64,000 nt of DNA from Sphingopyxis sp. JAI128 (GCF_014207235.1 NZ_JACHDA010000002.1:653453-717452); one strand, 5' to 3'; counted from the stretch's first letter, positions 28,088-38,408 are shown. Notes: generated by a model from the sequence alone, not told the origin. A program made the numbers and translations.

Positions 28088-28348
28088 ATGGTTCAGGTCG
28101 CTGCCGCCCTCCTCTTTGCCCTCGCCGCCGGGATCGGTGTCACGGTGATCCTGGCCATGCTCAAGCATAACGAAAATGCGATTCTTTCGGCGCTGCTCGG
28201 CGAAGGGGCCTTCCCCGTCGGCGCCGCGTCGCAACCCGATCCCGCACCACGGAAACTGACGCTTCGCCACGCCCCGGCGCGCCGCGACGCACCCCTCCGG
28301 GTTCGTGCCTCCCTCCCCCTGCAACCGGCGCTTAGCCGCGCCGCCTGA
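28088..28348 (+). CDS. Small hypothetical membrane protein
   Basis: This 86-residue protein begins MVQVAAALLFALAAGIGVTV, a single hydrophobic segment that could be a membrane anchor, and continues with a basic, proline- and arginine-rich tail. I do not recognise a family. AAGGACAAGATC precedes the ATG. Its last 17 bases overlap the end of pssA, which runs the other way. The N-terminal half looks genuinely coding; the tail may be weakly conserved. Confidence 0.55.
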   Translation: MVQVAAALLFALAAGIGVTVILAMLKHNENAILSALLGEGAFPVGAASQPDPAPRKLTLRHAPARRDAPLRVRASLPLQPALSRAA

Positions 28349-29105
28349 CCTTTGCATAGCTTGCTAGCCCAAAGGGCAAGGTTGCGGCATAGAGTGCGCA
28401 GACCGCAAGCAGCGTTAGCCACGGTGCGGTGACGAGCGCAGCGCCGAAAAGGCCGACCCCCGCGAGGGCGAACAGGCGCCACGACCGGCGTAGCCGGATC
28501 GACGCCCAGCTATAGGTAGGAATAGCCGAGATCATCAGCATCGCGATGCCCAGCGCCCACGGCATCACGACATACCATTCGCGAAACAGGTCGTTGCCCG
28601 TCGTCAGCCACAGATATAGGGGCACGAACGACATGCCTGCGCCCGCCGGTGCGGGAATACCCGTGTTGAATCCCGCCGACTTGTGCGGCTGAAATTCGGC
28701 ATCCATGCGCGAATTGAAGCGCGCGAGGCGAAGCGCGCAGCACACGGCGAGCGCGAGCGCGGCGGTCCACCCGAATTTCGGCGCTTCGTCGAGCGACCAG
28801 AAGAACAGAATCATCGCCGGCGCCACGCCAAAGGCGATGACGTCGGAGAGAGAATCCAGCTCGGCACCGAATTTGCTTTGCGCACGCAGCAGGCGCGCGA
28901 TCCGCCCGTCCATCCCGTCGAGCACGCCCGCAACGATGATCATCGTGATCGCGGCCGCCCACTCGCCATCGATCGCGAAACGAACGCCGGTCAACCCCGA
29001 ACACAGCGCCAGCAACGTGATTGCATTGGGCGCAAAGGCGCGCAGCGGAATGCCGCCAATGCGACGATGCTCGGCGTCGCGTGGAACCGGGCCCTGATCC
29101 GCCAT
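28332..29105 (-). CDS. pssA: CDP-diacylglycerol--serine O-phosphatidyltransferase
   Basis: This 257-residue membrane enzyme makes phosphatidylserine. It carries the CDP-alcohol phosphatidyltransferase motif DGMDGRIARLLRAQSKFGAE followed by LDSLSDVIAFGVAPA, with all the conserved Asp residues (DGxxAR, GxxxDSxxD). Several hydrophobic helices surround it. It starts 2 bases after psd and shares an operon with it, so serine transfer and decarboxylation to phosphatidylethanolamine are coupled. Confidence 0.95.
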   Translation of the reverse strand: MADQGPVPRDAEHRRIGGIPLRAFAPNAITLLALCSGLTGVRFAIDGEWAAAITMIIVAGVLDGMDGRIARLLRAQSKFGAELDSLSDVIAFGVAPAMILFFWSLDEAPKFGWTAALALAVCCALRLARFNSRMDAEFQPHKSAGFNTGIPAPAGAGMSFVPLYLWLTTGNDLFREWYVVMPWALGIAMLMISAIPTYSWASIRLRRSWRLFALAGVGLFGAALVTAPWLTLLAVCALYAATLPFGLASYAKVRRRG

Positions 29106-29107
29106 CC

Positions 29108-29842
29108 TTACTGTCCGATGCCTTCGATCATCTCGGCCGTACCGATCCGCGCGATCACCGTCTCACCCGCCAGCGTCCGCTGGCCGAGCAGCACCTGCGG
29201 CGCCGTGCCGGCGGGCAGATAGACGTCGACCCGGCTGCCGAACCGAATGAGACCGACGCGCTGGCCGGGGGTGAGTTCGTTGCCCATGGTCACGAAGGGC
29301 ATGATACGCCGCGCCACGAGACCTGCGATCTGCGTGAAACCGATGCGCACGCCGTCGGGGCGTTCGACGACGAAATGCTGGCGTTCATTTTCCTCGCTTG
29401 CCTTGTCGAGGTCGGCGTTCACGAACTTGCCCGGGATATAGACGAGCTTGCGCAGCACCCCGGCGATCGGCGTCCGGTTGATATGGACGTCGAACACGCT
29501 CATGAAAATCGACACGCGCAGCATCGGGGCGGCACCCAGCCCGTCGGCACCCGCGATCTCGGGGGGCGGCGGAACCTCGGCAATCTGGGTGATCAAGCCA
29601 TCGGCGGGGGCGATAACCAGCTCGCTGCCGAGCGGCGTCACGCGCGCTGGGTCGCGAAAGAAGGCGCCGACCCAGATGGTCAGGCCGAGCATGAGCCAGC
29701 CGAGAATTTCCCAGCCGAGCAGCCAGAAGCAGAGCGTCACGATTGCCGCGATCAACAGGAACTTGCGCCCTTCGGGATGAACCGAGGGCCATTGCCATTT
29801 GATGCCGCCGCCAGGCCGGTTCGATGATATGATATTGGACAT
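29108..29842 (-). CDS. psd: Phosphatidylserine decarboxylase proenzyme
   Basis: This 244-residue protein is of the short PSD-B class. It has hydrophobic N-terminal helices, [20 protein letters not shown] with the catalytic His, and the self-cleavage site FGS (about residue 205, in [14 protein letters not shown]), where the serine becomes the pyruvoyl group. It decarboxylates phosphatidylserine to phosphatidylethanolamine. It is the first gene of the psd-pssA pair and is divergent from icd. Confidence 0.95.
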   Translation of the reverse strand: MSNIISSNRPGGGIKWQWPSVHPEGRKFLLIAAIVTLCFWLLGWEILGWLMLGLTIWVGAFFRDPARVTPLGSELVIAPADGLITQIAEVPPPPEIAGADGLGAAPMLRVSIFMSVFDVHINRTPIAGVLRKLVYIPGKFVNADLDKASEENERQHFVVERPDGVRIGFTQIAGLVARRIMPFVTMGNELTPGQRVGLIRFGSRVDVYLPAGTAPQVLLGQRTLAGETVIARIGTAEMIEGIGQ

Positions 29843-29992
29843 GACCAGCCTTCTAGGGTGCCGCTCCTATACTGACAATGGATAAGGCTGCGCGATCGTT
29901 GCCTGCACCGGAACGACGGGGCGGTTGATCAATCGTCCCGCTTTGCCTAAGGCCCGCTGCAACTCCGACTCCCCAAGGAAAAGGCTGAAAGC

Positions 29993-31207
29993 ATGGGCAA
30001 GATCAAGGTAGCCAACCCAGTCGTCGAACTCGACGGCGACGAAATGACCCGGATCATCTGGCAATGGATCCGCGAACGGCTGATCCTCCCCTACCTTGAT
30101 GTCGATCTTCATTATTACGACCTCGGTATCGAGGAACGCGACCGCACCGACGACAAGATCACCGTCGAGGCTGCAAACGCGATCAAGAAATATGGCGTCG
30201 GCGTCAAATGCGCAACGATCACCCCCGACGAGGCGCGCGTAGAGGAATTCGGCCTGAAAAAGATGTGGAAGTCGCCGAACGGCACGATCCGCAACATCCT
30301 GGGCGGCGTCGTGTTCCGCGAACCGATCGTGATGAAGAATGTCCCGCGCCTCGTCCCCGGCTGGACCGACCCGATCGTCGTCGGCCGCCACGCCTTCGGC
30401 GACCAGTATAAGGCGACCGACTTCCGTATCCCCGGTCCCGGCAAGCTGCGTCTGGTGTTCGAGGGAGAGGACGGCACGCTGATCGACGAGGAAGTGTTCC
30501 AGTTCCCCTCGGCCGGCGTCGCGATGGGCATGTACAATCTCGACGATTCGATCCGCGATTTCGCGCGCGCCAGCCTGAACTACGGCCTCGCCCGCGAATG
30601 GCCGGTGTATCTGTCGACCAAGAACACGATCCTCAAAGCCTATGACGGGCGCTTCAAGGATATTTTCGAAGAAGTATTCCAGGCTGAATTCAAGGCGCAG
30701 TTCGACGCGCTTGGTATCGTCTACGAACACCGCCTGATCGACGATATGGTCGCCTCGGCGCTCAAGTGGAGCGGCAAGTTCGTCTGGGCCTGCAAGAACT
30801 ACGACGGCGACGTCCAGTCGGACACCGTCGCGCAGGGCTTCGGCTCGCTCGGCCTGATGACGAGCGTCCTGATGACCCCCGACGGGCAGACGGTCGAATC
30901 CGAAGCCGCGCACGGCACCGTCACCCGCCATTACCGTATGCACCAGCAGGGTAAGGCGACCTCGACCAACCCGATCGCGTCGATCTTTGCCTGGACCGGC
31001 GGCCTCAAGCACCGCGGCAAGCTCGACGACAATGCCGCGCTGGTGAAATTTGCCGACGATCTCGAAAAGGTCTGCGTCGCGACGGTCGAGAGCGGCAAGA
31101 TGACCAAGGATCTCGCGCTGCTGATCGGTCCCGACCAGAACTGGCTGACCACCGAAGGCTTCTTCGAGGCGATCGTCGAAAATCTCGACAAGAAGATGGG
31201 CGCTTAA
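29993..31207 (+). CDS. icd: NADP-dependent isocitrate dehydrogenase
   Basis: This 404-residue enzyme of the TCA cycle oxidises isocitrate to 2-oxoglutarate. It belongs to the dimeric type II class shared with eukaryotes: [19 protein letters not shown] at the start, [20 protein letters not shown] for substrate binding, and later [20 protein letters not shown] (cofactor region). It stands alone on the plus strand, followed by a hairpin and the antiporter gene. Confidence 0.97.
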   Translation: MGKIKVANPVVELDGDEMTRIIWQWIRERLILPYLDVDLHYYDLGIEERDRTDDKITVEAANAIKKYGVGVKCATITPDEARVEEFGLKKMWKSPNGTIRNILGGVVFREPIVMKNVPRLVPGWTDPIVVGRHAFGDQYKATDFRIPGPGKLRLVFEGEDGTLIDEEVFQFPSAGVAMGMYNLDDSIRDFARASLNYGLAREWPVYLSTKNTILKAYDGRFKDIFEEVFQAEFKAQFDALGIVYEHRLIDDMVASALKWSGKFVWACKNYDGDVQSDTVAQGFGSLGLMTSVLMTPDGQTVESEAAHGTVTRHYRMHQQGKATSTNPIASIFAWTGGLKHRGKLDDNAALVKFADDLEKVCVATVESGKMTKDLALLIGPDQNWLTTEGFFEAIVENLDKKMGA

Positions 31208-31243
31208 CAAGCAAATTCGTTGAGATAGCTCTCTAGCCAATCG

Positions 31244-31268
31244 GGGCCGGCCTGCATAAGGTCGGCCC
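31244..31268 (+). terminator. GC hairpin after icd
   Basis: GGGCCGGCC and GGTCGGCCC form a 9-bp stem with one G-T pair and a 7-base loop. It lies 37 bases past the icd stop and directly before the antiporter start. It lacks a T run, so it may be a weak terminator or may affect translation of the next gene. Confidence 0.4.
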
Positions 31269-31270
31269 TT

Positions 31271-33049
31271 ATGGTATCCGAAACAGAAACCTCCGCTATC
31301 GGCAACGCGCTCGTGGTTCTCGGCGCGGCGGGCGTCGTCATTCCGGCCTTCGCGCGGTTCCGCATCACGCCTGTAATCGGCTTCATCCTCGTCGGGCTGC
31401 TTGTCGGTCCGTCGGGGCTCGGGATGCTGGCCACCGACTATCCCTGGCTGAAGCATGTCACGATCGCCTCGATCGAGGATATCGCGCTCTTTGCCGAATT
31501 CGGGATCATCCTGCTGCTTTTCTCGATCGGACTCGAACTGTCATTCCGCCGCCTGTGGCAATTGCGGAAACTCGTGTTCGGGGTCGGCGCGGCCGAACTG
31601 TTGCTCAGCGGCGCGATCCTCGGCGGTGGCCTGTGGTTGCTCGGCGGCCTGTCGACGCCCGCGGCCTTCGGCCTCGGCATCGCGCTCGCGCTGTCCTCGA
31701 CCGCTCTCGTGCTGCCGATGGCGGGAACCAAATCGGCGGTCGGCCGCGCCTCCTTTTCGATGCTATTGTTCGAGGACCTTGCGATCGTCCCGATCATCTT
31801 CATCCTCGGCGCCTTCGCGCCCAATGTCGCGGGCGACAATGCCGAATTGCTGCTGACGACATTGTGGCAGGGCGCGTTGGTTGTTGCGATCCTGGCGGTC
31901 GCCGGCTGGTTGCTGCTGCCGCGCATCTTTGCGCAGGCGGCGCGCGCCAAGGACCCCGAACTGTTCCTTGCCGCCAGCCTGCTCGTCGTCATCGTTGCCG
32001 CGATGGCGACCGCGGCGATTGGCCTGTCGCCGATCGTCGGGGCGCTGCTCGCCGGGCTGATGATCGCCGAAACCGAATATCACGAGGAGGTCGAAGCGAT
32101 CACCGCCCCGTTCAAAGGCCTCGCGCTCGGGGTGTTCCTGATCAGCGTCGGCATGGGGCTCAACCTCAAGATGATCGCCGAACAATGGCCGCAACTGATC
32201 GCCGCGGTCGTCGGGGTCGTCGCGATCAAGGCGATCGTCACCGCGGCGCTGCTGCGCTTTTCCGGCGCACGGCGCGGCACCGCCGCCGAAGTCGGCCTGC
32301 TGATGTCGAGCCCGTCTGAAACGACGTTGATCGTGCTCACCGCCGCCCTCGGCGCGCGGCTCATCGACCCCGAAACCGCCAGCTTCTGGCAGCTCGTCAC
32401 CGCGATTGGCCTGACGATTACCCCGCTGCTTGCGCGGGTCGGCCATGATATCGCCCGGCGGATCGAGATGCGGAGCGACGACACGCCTCAGGACGAAGCC
32501 GCCGCCGCGCGGACCGTGATCGTCGGGTTCGGCCGCGTCGGGCACACCGTTGCCGAACTGTTGCGCGACCATGGCCGCCCCTATATCGCCGTCGATGCCG
32601 ACATTGACACGGTCGCGCTTGCCCGGCGCGACGGCTTTTCGGTCCGCTTTGCCGATGTCGCGCGTCCGGGCAGCCTCGACAAGCTGGGAGTCGAAAGCGC
32701 CGATGCGATCGTGCTGACCATGGATGATCCGGTGCAGCAGCTTCGCATGACGCGCCAGTTGCGACAGAAATACCCGGACTTGCCGATCATCAGCCGGGCG
32801 CGCGATGCCGATCATGCCGCCGCTCTCTATCAGGCGGGGGCGAGCGACGCCGTGCCCGAAACGCTCGAAAGCTCGTTGCAACTGGCCGAAGCGGTGCTGA
32901 TCGACCTTGGCGTCGCGATGGGACCGGTCATCGCGTCGATCCACGATGTCCGCGCAAAGATGCGGCACGACATCATGACGAAGGGCAAGCTGGATCAGGA
33001 ACCGCGCATCCGTCGCACCCGCCAACCCGTTGCGGATAGCGACGGCTAG
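31271..33049 (+). CDS. CPA2-family cation:proton antiporter (KefB/KefC-like) with RCK domain
   Basis: This 592-residue protein has about 12 membrane helices forming a Na+/H+ exchanger domain (residues about 1-385; for example GFILVGLLVGPSGLG and ALSSTALVLPMAG). A cytosolic RCK_N domain follows, with Rossmann motif TVIVGFGRVGHTVAELL near residue 415. It likely exports K+ or another monovalent cation in exchange for protons, gated by nucleotide or glutathione binding. No ancillary KefF- or KefG-like protein is adjacent. The ATG at 31271 is close to the upstream hairpin. Confidence 0.88.
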   Translation: MVSETETSAIGNALVVLGAAGVVIPAFARFRITPVIGFILVGLLVGPSGLGMLATDYPWLKHVTIASIEDIALFAEFGIILLLFSIGLELSFRRLWQLRKLVFGVGAAELLLSGAILGGGLWLLGGLSTPAAFGLGIALALSSTALVLPMAGTKSAVGRASFSMLLFEDLAIVPIIFILGAFAPNVAGDNAELLLTTLWQGALVVAILAVAGWLLLPRIFAQAARAKDPELFLAASLLVVIVAAMATAAIGLSPIVGALLAGLMIAETEYHEEVEAITAPFKGLALGVFLISVGMGLNLKMIAEQWPQLIAAVVGVVAIKAIVTAALLRFSGARRGTAAEVGLLMSSPSETTLIVLTAALGARLIDPETASFWQLVTAIGLTITPLLARVGHDIARRIEMRSDDTPQDEAAAARTVIVGFGRVGHTVAELLRDHGRPYIAVDADIDTVALARRDGFSVRFADVARPGSLDKLGVESADAIVLTMDDPVQQLRMTRQLRQKYPDLPIISRARDADHAAALYQAGASDAVPETLESSLQLAEAVLIDLGVAMGPVIASIHDVRAKMRHDIMTKGKLDQEPRIRRTRQPVADSDG

Positions 33050-33052
33050 ATT

Positions 33053-36013
33053 CTACCGCCCGCCTGCGGCGGCGGTTAGCGCCAATGGCTGACCTGCGGA
33101 GACCGCTCCCAACGCCGACACATCGGCCAGCGTCATGCCTTTAGGCAGGATCGCCAGCGACCACTGGCGGTCGGGCGTCAGATATTGGCGCGCCAGCCGC
33201 TGGATATCGGCAGGCGTCACGCCGCTGATGTCCTTTCCGATCGACAGGGCCGCTTGCGTCACCTTCGGATCGCGCGTCGCGCCTTCGAGCAGAAGCATCC
33301 AATAGGCATTGCCCGTCGTCGCCCGCGCGACCTGTTCAAAGATCGGACCGGCATTGCGCGCCAACTCATCGGCGCCCACCGGGTTCGCGACAAGGTCCGC
33401 CGCGATCTCGCGTGCCGTGGCATAGAAGCGGTCGATATCCTTCGGCGCGAGCAGGCTTCCGACGAGCAGATAGCCTCCGCTATTATCGAATCCGGTGGGC
33501 CAATGGCTGTCGACGATCGGACCGTAGCTTGCGCCCTGTTCGGCCCGTAGCCGGTCGAAAAGCCGGTCGTTGAAGATCGCAGCCAATATTTCCATCCCGC
33601 GCGCATCGCGCGAATTGGCGGTGCCTGCGCCCGTCGGCCACGCGGTTATCGCGGCGGCCTGCCCCTTGTCGCCCCGGTGATAAGCCACGTCGGGGGCGAT
33701 ATTATGCTCCGCAAAGGCGACCGCCTGCCCCGACGGCGGCGCAATCGGCTTGCGCGCGGGGAGCGCTCCGACGGTTTCGGACAAAATCTTCCGGTAATCG
33801 ACCGACGAAAGATCGCCGAACAACTGCACCTCGATCGGCCCCGACGCCAGCCGCGGTTCCCAGAAAGCGCGGAAAGCGGCAGGCGTCAGGGCGCTGATCT
33901 CCGCCCTGTCGGGCGCGGTCCAGCGCGCGTCATTATTCGTCAGCCACCCCTTGAGGTTGCGATCGATCACCGCATTGGGCGTCGCGTCATTGAGGTCATA
34001 GCCCGTCAGATAGCCGACGCGGAGCCGTTCGACCGCGGTCGCGTCCCACCGGGGAAAGGCGAGCTTCGCGGCAATCAGCTTCATCTGGTCGGCCAGGTCG
34101 GCGGGCTTGCTTTCCGCAGAAAATTCAAAGGCATCGTCCTCGACCGAAAAATTCATCTGGATCTGCCGCCCGTTGGTGACCTGTTCGATTTCGCGCAGCC
34201 CCCACGGCCCGATGCCGCTGGCATTGAGCGCATAATCGCCGGTCCACAGCAGGTTCGGCGCGTCCGCCGCGACGCTGCGATTGCCGGTGCCGAAGCGAAC
34301 GTTGACGCGAACCTTTCCCGGTTCGATCCGGTTATCCGAAATCAAAACCGTGACACCATTGGCGAACTCGAGCCGTTCGGCCATCAGGCCCGCCGTAGCG
34401 TTCGTCGACACGATCGTGCCCGGCTTGCCGATCGGCGGAAGCTGGCTCCAGTCGGCGGTCAGCGCAGCCAACCGGTCATCGCGTACCTTCGCGGGTGCGG
34501 CCAGCGCCGCGAGCAAAGCCCCCTCGCCGCCCGCGATGGGGGTCGGCGTCGTCAGCACGATGCGCGAAACCGGCGCGCTGAAAATCGCCTTGCTGATTTC
34601 GAGCATGACGTGCGGCGTGGCCGAAGCCCGGATCGCGGCGAACATGTCGACCTGGCCTTGCGGCGTCGATACGACCTCGTTTATGTCCACCGACCGGACC
34701 AGATCGTCCGCCAGCCGCGCGCCAGGTTCGTTGCGCGCATTTTCCAGCTCCTTGCGCAGTGCGACTTCGATCTCGTTCGCCTCGCGATCGATATCGGCCT
34801 GCGAAGGCGCCGTCGTCACCGCATCGGCGATGACGCCGCGAACGTCCGCCAGCGCGACTTTCCAATCGCCGATCGGCGAGATCACGGCGGAGGTCACATC
34901 GGCGCTGCGGCTGATATATTCCTGCGAAACACCCGCGAGCAAGTAGCTGCCGCCCTCGCGCGCCCGGTTTTCAAGGCGCCGGTTGACGAGCGCCTGCGCC
35001 AGATATTCCAGATAGAGCCGCCGGGTATTTTCGATCGTATCGACGCGCTTTTTCCATGGACGGATCATGGCGAGCGTGATCGACACCGGTTGGTTGGGTT
35101 CCACGATGACCGTCGCCACCCGCGCCTTGGGGTCGGGTTTGCCGAAATCCGGCTGTTGCGGCGCGGGACCATCGGCTTTCCAGTCGCCATAATATTTCGC
35201 CACGAGCCGCTCGAATTCGGCGGGATCGCCATCGCCCGAGATAACGACGACGGCGCGGTCCGGACGATACCAGCGATCGTGAAATGCCTTCACCGTATCG
35301 GCCCGCGCCGCCGCGAGCGATTCATTCGTCCCGATCGGCGAACGATCGCCGAGCAGCTGGCCGGCGAACAGATGCGCCGTCGTGCGGTCACCGATACGTT
35401 TTTGCGGACCATCGGATTCGCGCAGTTCGGACATCACGACCCCGCGTTCGGCAGTCACCGCGGCTTCGGAAATGCGCGGTTCGCGCACCATGCCCGCCAG
35501 CAATTTCATGCTCTCGTCGAGGTTCGCAGGCGTAACGCTGGGCAGGTCGAGCTGATAGACTGTCTGCGTCGGAGTCGTCTGTGCGTTCGAATCGCTGCCG
35601 AACGTCACGCCGAAACGTTGCCAGATGCGCTTCGCTTCGCCGTCGGGAATATGGACCGAGCCGCGAAAGGTCAGATGCTCGAGAAGATGCGCATAGCCGC
35701 GTTCCCGATCGGTTTCGAACATCGAGCCGACGTCCATCCGCACACGGATCGACACCTGACCCGGCGGAACACCATTGTTTCGCACGGCATAGCGGACGCC
35801 GTTCGGCAACACGCCGAATTTCCACGCCTTGTCGCGCGGAATGTCGCTGCCGGCATAGAGCCAGTCGCCATTTCGGGCGTCGCTTTGCGCGGCAGGCGGC
35901 GCGCTGTCCTGCGCCTGGCTCGCAACGGCCGCGAGCGAGAAAATCGCAGCCGCTCCGGCAAAAAGAAGGGATCGGGCGGGACGAAACGACGCGCATGCGG
36001 GGAGATGAAACAT
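33053..36013 (-). CDS. M16 family (insulinase-like) zinc peptidase, exported
   Basis: This 986-residue protein starts with a signal peptide (LLFAGAAAIFSLAAVASQAQ) and has the inverted zinc motif HLLEH (in YAHLLEHLTFRGS, about residue 110), with the third ligand in ERGVVMSELRE about 75 residues later. A second, inactive M16-like half fills the C-terminus. The size fits periplasmic M16 peptidases (pitrilysin/PqqL-type) with both halves in one chain. It is convergent with the antiporter, with 3 bases between stops. The substrate is unknown. Confidence 0.93.
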   Translation of the reverse strand: MFHLPACASFRPARSLLFAGAAAIFSLAAVASQAQDSAPPAAQSDARNGDWLYAGSDIPRDKAWKFGVLPNGVRYAVRNNGVPPGQVSIRVRMDVGSMFETDRERGYAHLLEHLTFRGSVHIPDGEAKRIWQRFGVTFGSDSNAQTTPTQTVYQLDLPSVTPANLDESMKLLAGMVREPRISEAAVTAERGVVMSELRESDGPQKRIGDRTTAHLFAGQLLGDRSPIGTNESLAAARADTVKAFHDRWYRPDRAVVVISGDGDPAEFERLVAKYYGDWKADGPAPQQPDFGKPDPKARVATVIVEPNQPVSITLAMIRPWKKRVDTIENTRRLYLEYLAQALVNRRLENRAREGGSYLLAGVSQEYISRSADVTSAVISPIGDWKVALADVRGVIADAVTTAPSQADIDREANEIEVALRKELENARNEPGARLADDLVRSVDINEVVSTPQGQVDMFAAIRASATPHVMLEISKAIFSAPVSRIVLTTPTPIAGGEGALLAALAAPAKVRDDRLAALTADWSQLPPIGKPGTIVSTNATAGLMAERLEFANGVTVLISDNRIEPGKVRVNVRFGTGNRSVAADAPNLLWTGDYALNASGIGPWGLREIEQVTNGRQIQMNFSVEDDAFEFSAESKPADLADQMKLIAAKLAFPRWDATAVERLRVGYLTGYDLNDATPNAVIDRNLKGWLTNNDARWTAPDRAEISALTPAAFRAFWEPRLASGPIEVQLFGDLSSVDYRKILSETVGALPARKPIAPPSGQAVAFAEHNIAPDVAYHRGDKGQAAAITAWPTGAGTANSRDARGMEILAAIFNDRLFDRLRAEQGASYGPIVDSHWPTGFDNSGGYLLVGSLLAPKDIDRFYATAREIAADLVANPVGADELARNAGPIFEQVARATTGNAYWMLLLEGATRDPKVTQAALSIGKDISGVTPADIQRLARQYLTPDRQWSLAILPKGMTLADVSALGAVSAGQPLALTAAAGGR

Positions 36014-36101
36014 GGCTCATCTTATCGCGTTCGAACCTTGCTGGCCACTGAACTGTCGCGCGGCGCTTGTCCTCGGCGCGACAGGCGCTTAGCCATACGC
36101 G

Positions 36102-36968
36102 ATGGACAGCATAGCCGGATCCTCGCCCTCTTCCCCGCTCGCCGCACTGGTGCAGATGACGAGCGGAATCGATCCCGCCGCCAATCTGACAACCATCGAC
36201 CGTGCGATGGCCGAGGCGGCGGCCGGCGGCGCGGCCATGGTGTTCCTGCCCGAAATGTCCCTGCTGCTCGACCGCGACCGCGCGCGCTCGGGCGCGCACA
36301 TCACCCGCGAGGCCGACAGCCCCTGGCCTGCCGCGCTGCAAACGCTGGCGCAGAAGCATCGACTGTGGCTCCATTCGGGATCGATACCGCTGCTGGCGGA
36401 CGACGGCGAACTGCGGGTCAACCGCAGCCATGTCATCGCCGCTGACGGCAGCATCCGTGCCCGTTACGACAAGATCCACATGTTCGACGTCACGCTGCCG
36501 TCGGGCGAGAACTGGCAGGAATCCGCCGCCTATGCCGGCGGAGCGTCGATCGACGTCGTCGAAACGCCGCTAGGGCGGCTCGGCCTCACCATCTGTTACG
36601 ACCTGCGATTTCCAGAATTGTTCCGCGCGCTCGTCGAGCGTGGCGCGACCATCATCGCCGTTCCAGCCGCCTTTACTGTCTCGACGGGCGAGGCGCACTG
36701 GCATGTGCTCCTGCGCGCCCGTGCGATCGAGACCGGATGCCATATCGTCGCCGCGGCGCAGGCGGGGACCCACGCCGACGGACGGCAGACCTACGGCCAC
36801 AGCCTTGCCGTCGATCCCTGGGGCAGCGTGCTTGCCGACGCAGGCGCCGTAACGGGCGACAGCGGCTACCATGTCCTCCTGGCGCCGGTTGATCCGGTCC
36901 CACGCGATCGTGCCCGTCAATCGATCCCGCTGGCCCGATCGCGCGCCGTCCGGAATATCGCGCTTTAG
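36102..36968 (+). CDS. Carbon-nitrogen hydrolase (nitrilase superfamily)
   Basis: This 288-residue protein contains the complete Glu-Lys-Cys triad: Glu in MVFLPEMSLLL (about residue 50), Lys in RARYDKIHMFDV (about residue 125) and Cys in LTICYDLRFPELFR (about residue 167). The pattern is closest to the Nit1/Nit2-type omega-amidases, which hydrolyse deaminated glutathione or 2-oxoglutaramate. The exact substrate cannot be fixed from sequence alone. It is divergent from the M16 peptidase gene. Confidence 0.9.
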   Translation: MDSIAGSSPSSPLAALVQMTSGIDPAANLTTIDRAMAEAAAGGAAMVFLPEMSLLLDRDRARSGAHITREADSPWPAALQTLAQKHRLWLHSGSIPLLADDGELRVNRSHVIAADGSIRARYDKIHMFDVTLPSGENWQESAAYAGGASIDVVETPLGRLGLTICYDLRFPELFRALVERGATIIAVPAAFTVSTGEAHWHVLLRARAIETGCHIVAAAQAGTHADGRQTYGHSLAVDPWGSVLADAGAVTGDSGYHVLLAPVDPVPRDRARQSIPLARSRAVRNIAL

Positions 36969-37054
36969 GATCAGGCCCGAAGCACATCGGACCGGGGCTT
37001 TGCGTCAATGCAAGCACAGGATGGTCATCGACGGGGCGAAGGGGCCAGACGCGC

Positions 37055-37085
37055 AAAAGGCCCCGAGCGTAGCTCGGAGCCCTTT
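37055..37085 (-). terminator. Rho-independent terminator downstream of the 75-residue protein gene
   Basis: On the minus strand AAAGGGCTCCGAGC pairs with GCTCGGGGCCTTT through a short loop, and CTTTT follows. It lies 25 bases past the end of the small exported-protein gene. The A run on the other side would let it act in both directions, also ending the nitrilase transcript. Confidence 0.75.
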
Positions 37086-37109
37086 GGTATCAGTCTCGAT
37101 CAGCCGAAA

Positions 37110-37337
37110 TTACGGGCTGGTCGGGGTGTCGTCGTTGTTGTCCGACGCGATGATGATGCCGCCGATGATGGCAGCGAGAGCGAGAACAGCGATGATCCAG
37201 CTGGTGCTGCCTTCGAGTTCGCTCTGGCCGTCAACAGTCGAAACTGCACTGGCTGCAGGAGCCGCCGACGCCGCCACGGGCGCCACAACCATCGAGGTCG
37301 CTGCGAGGGAGATCGCAGCCTTCTTAAGCAGGTTCAT
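37110..37337 (-). CDS. Small exported or membrane protein, 75 residues
   Basis: It has a lysine-containing N-terminus and signal peptide (KKAAISLAATSMVVAPVAAS), a linker, then a strongly hydrophobic helix (SWIIAVLALAAIIGGIIIAS) and an acidic tail DNNDDTPTSP. This signal-plus-single-helix layout is common to small conserved alphaproteobacterial proteins of unknown role. It has its own terminator and an AT-rich upstream region, so it is likely a separate, well-expressed transcript. Confidence 0.8.
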   Translation of the reverse strand: MNLLKKAAISLAATSMVVAPVAASAAPAASAVSTVDGQSELEGSTSWIIAVLALAAIIGGIIIASDNNDDTPTSP

Positions 37338-37511
37338 CTTATTCTCCGTCCACTGGATAGTCTTGTCGAATCACATCGGAGAATAATCCCCGATCTGCTT
37401 CTGCATCGCCCTCTTAGGCACAGCAGTTCGCAATTGCAACGACGTTTTGCCTAACATCGTAAATCTTAGCAATTTGCAAACAGACAAAAAAGTTGCGCGA
37501 TCGAACCCATT

Positions 37512-38309
37512 TCAACCCCGCCGAACGCGGTCGAAAGACTCCCTCGTCACGGGGTATCCGAGATGCTCTGGGATGCAGAGCCACGACTGGCCGTCGCGCT
37601 CCTCGATCCAGGGCGTGATCAGATCGACCGGAAACCGCGAAGAATATTCGGAAAAGGACGAAAAATCGGCACTGAGGGCAAGGCGCTCGAGGTTGCGGCG
37701 GGTGGGAAAGATGACCGACACTTCGCCCCGATCGGCCATCGACAGCGTTTCTTTTGCGCTGGCCCAGAAGATATGGCTGTGTTCGGCTTCTTCCACCGTC
37801 AGCTCATGGCTGTGGGGGGGCGCCGCGATGGCATAGAAGCGCGTGTCGAATGTCCGCGCTTCCTTGAAATTCGGGCACCAGCGCGCAAAGGGCACGAGCG
37901 TTTCGATAGCGATTCGGTCGCCGCGCGCCGCGAGCAGATCGGACATCAACTCTCCTGCGAGCAGCGCGCGCCGAATGTCGGCGGCATCGTCTTCCTTCAG
38001 ACCGGGCCAGCCGACGGCCAGCCCCGTTTCCTCCAGCGTCTCGCGCACCGCGGCAACACGCGCCGCTCCGTCGGCCTCGTCGAGATCGGGCGCGTGGCGG
38101 CGCGCCACCAGATAATCGTCGGGGTCGACGCGCCCCCCTGGAAAAACGACGGCCCCCGCGGCGAAGGCCATCGCGGCCGACCTTTTGACCATCAGGATTT
38201 CATCGGGGCCGCCACTATCCGACGGGCGCATGATGACGAGGGTCGCCGCGGGAACAGCCCCATCGGGCAAAACGGCAGGTGAAGCGGACGGCGGATCGGC
38301 GCGTGTCAT
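37512..38309 (-). CDS. NUDIX hydrolase family protein
   Basis: This 265-residue protein has a recognisable NUDIX box, with the glycine of VVFPGGRVD and RVAAVRETLEETGLAVG supplying the R-E-x-x-E-E core. The insertion between the two parts and the C-terminal extension resemble the NUDT19/RNase-like acyl-CoA diphosphatases. It probably hydrolyses a nucleoside diphosphate derivative, possibly CoA-linked. The ATG at 38309 (MTRADPPSASP) is preferred over longer starts. Confidence 0.85.
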   Translation of the reverse strand: MTRADPPSASPAVLPDGAVPAATLVIMRPSDSGGPDEILMVKRSAAMAFAAGAVVFPGGRVDPDDYLVARRHAPDLDEADGAARVAAVRETLEETGLAVGWPGLKEDDAADIRRALLAGELMSDLLAARGDRIAIETLVPFARWCPNFKEARTFDTRFYAIAAPPHSHELTVEEAEHSHIFWASAKETLSMADRGEVSVIFPTRRNLERLALSADFSSFSEYSSRFPVDLITPWIEERDGQSWLCIPEHLGYPVTRESFDRVRRG

Positions 38310-38408
38310 AGGCCGGCGATAACCCTGCCGCGAAGCCTTGTCATCCCGGCATTGCCGGACGGCGCGGGCGGGTGCAAGATACAGCCAGGACTGGACGGGA
38401 GCAGGATA

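Noticed and set aside
33677..36445. Long plus-strand open frame (about 922 codons)
   Set aside because: Antisense to the M16 peptidase and overlapping the nitrilase gene; no motif.
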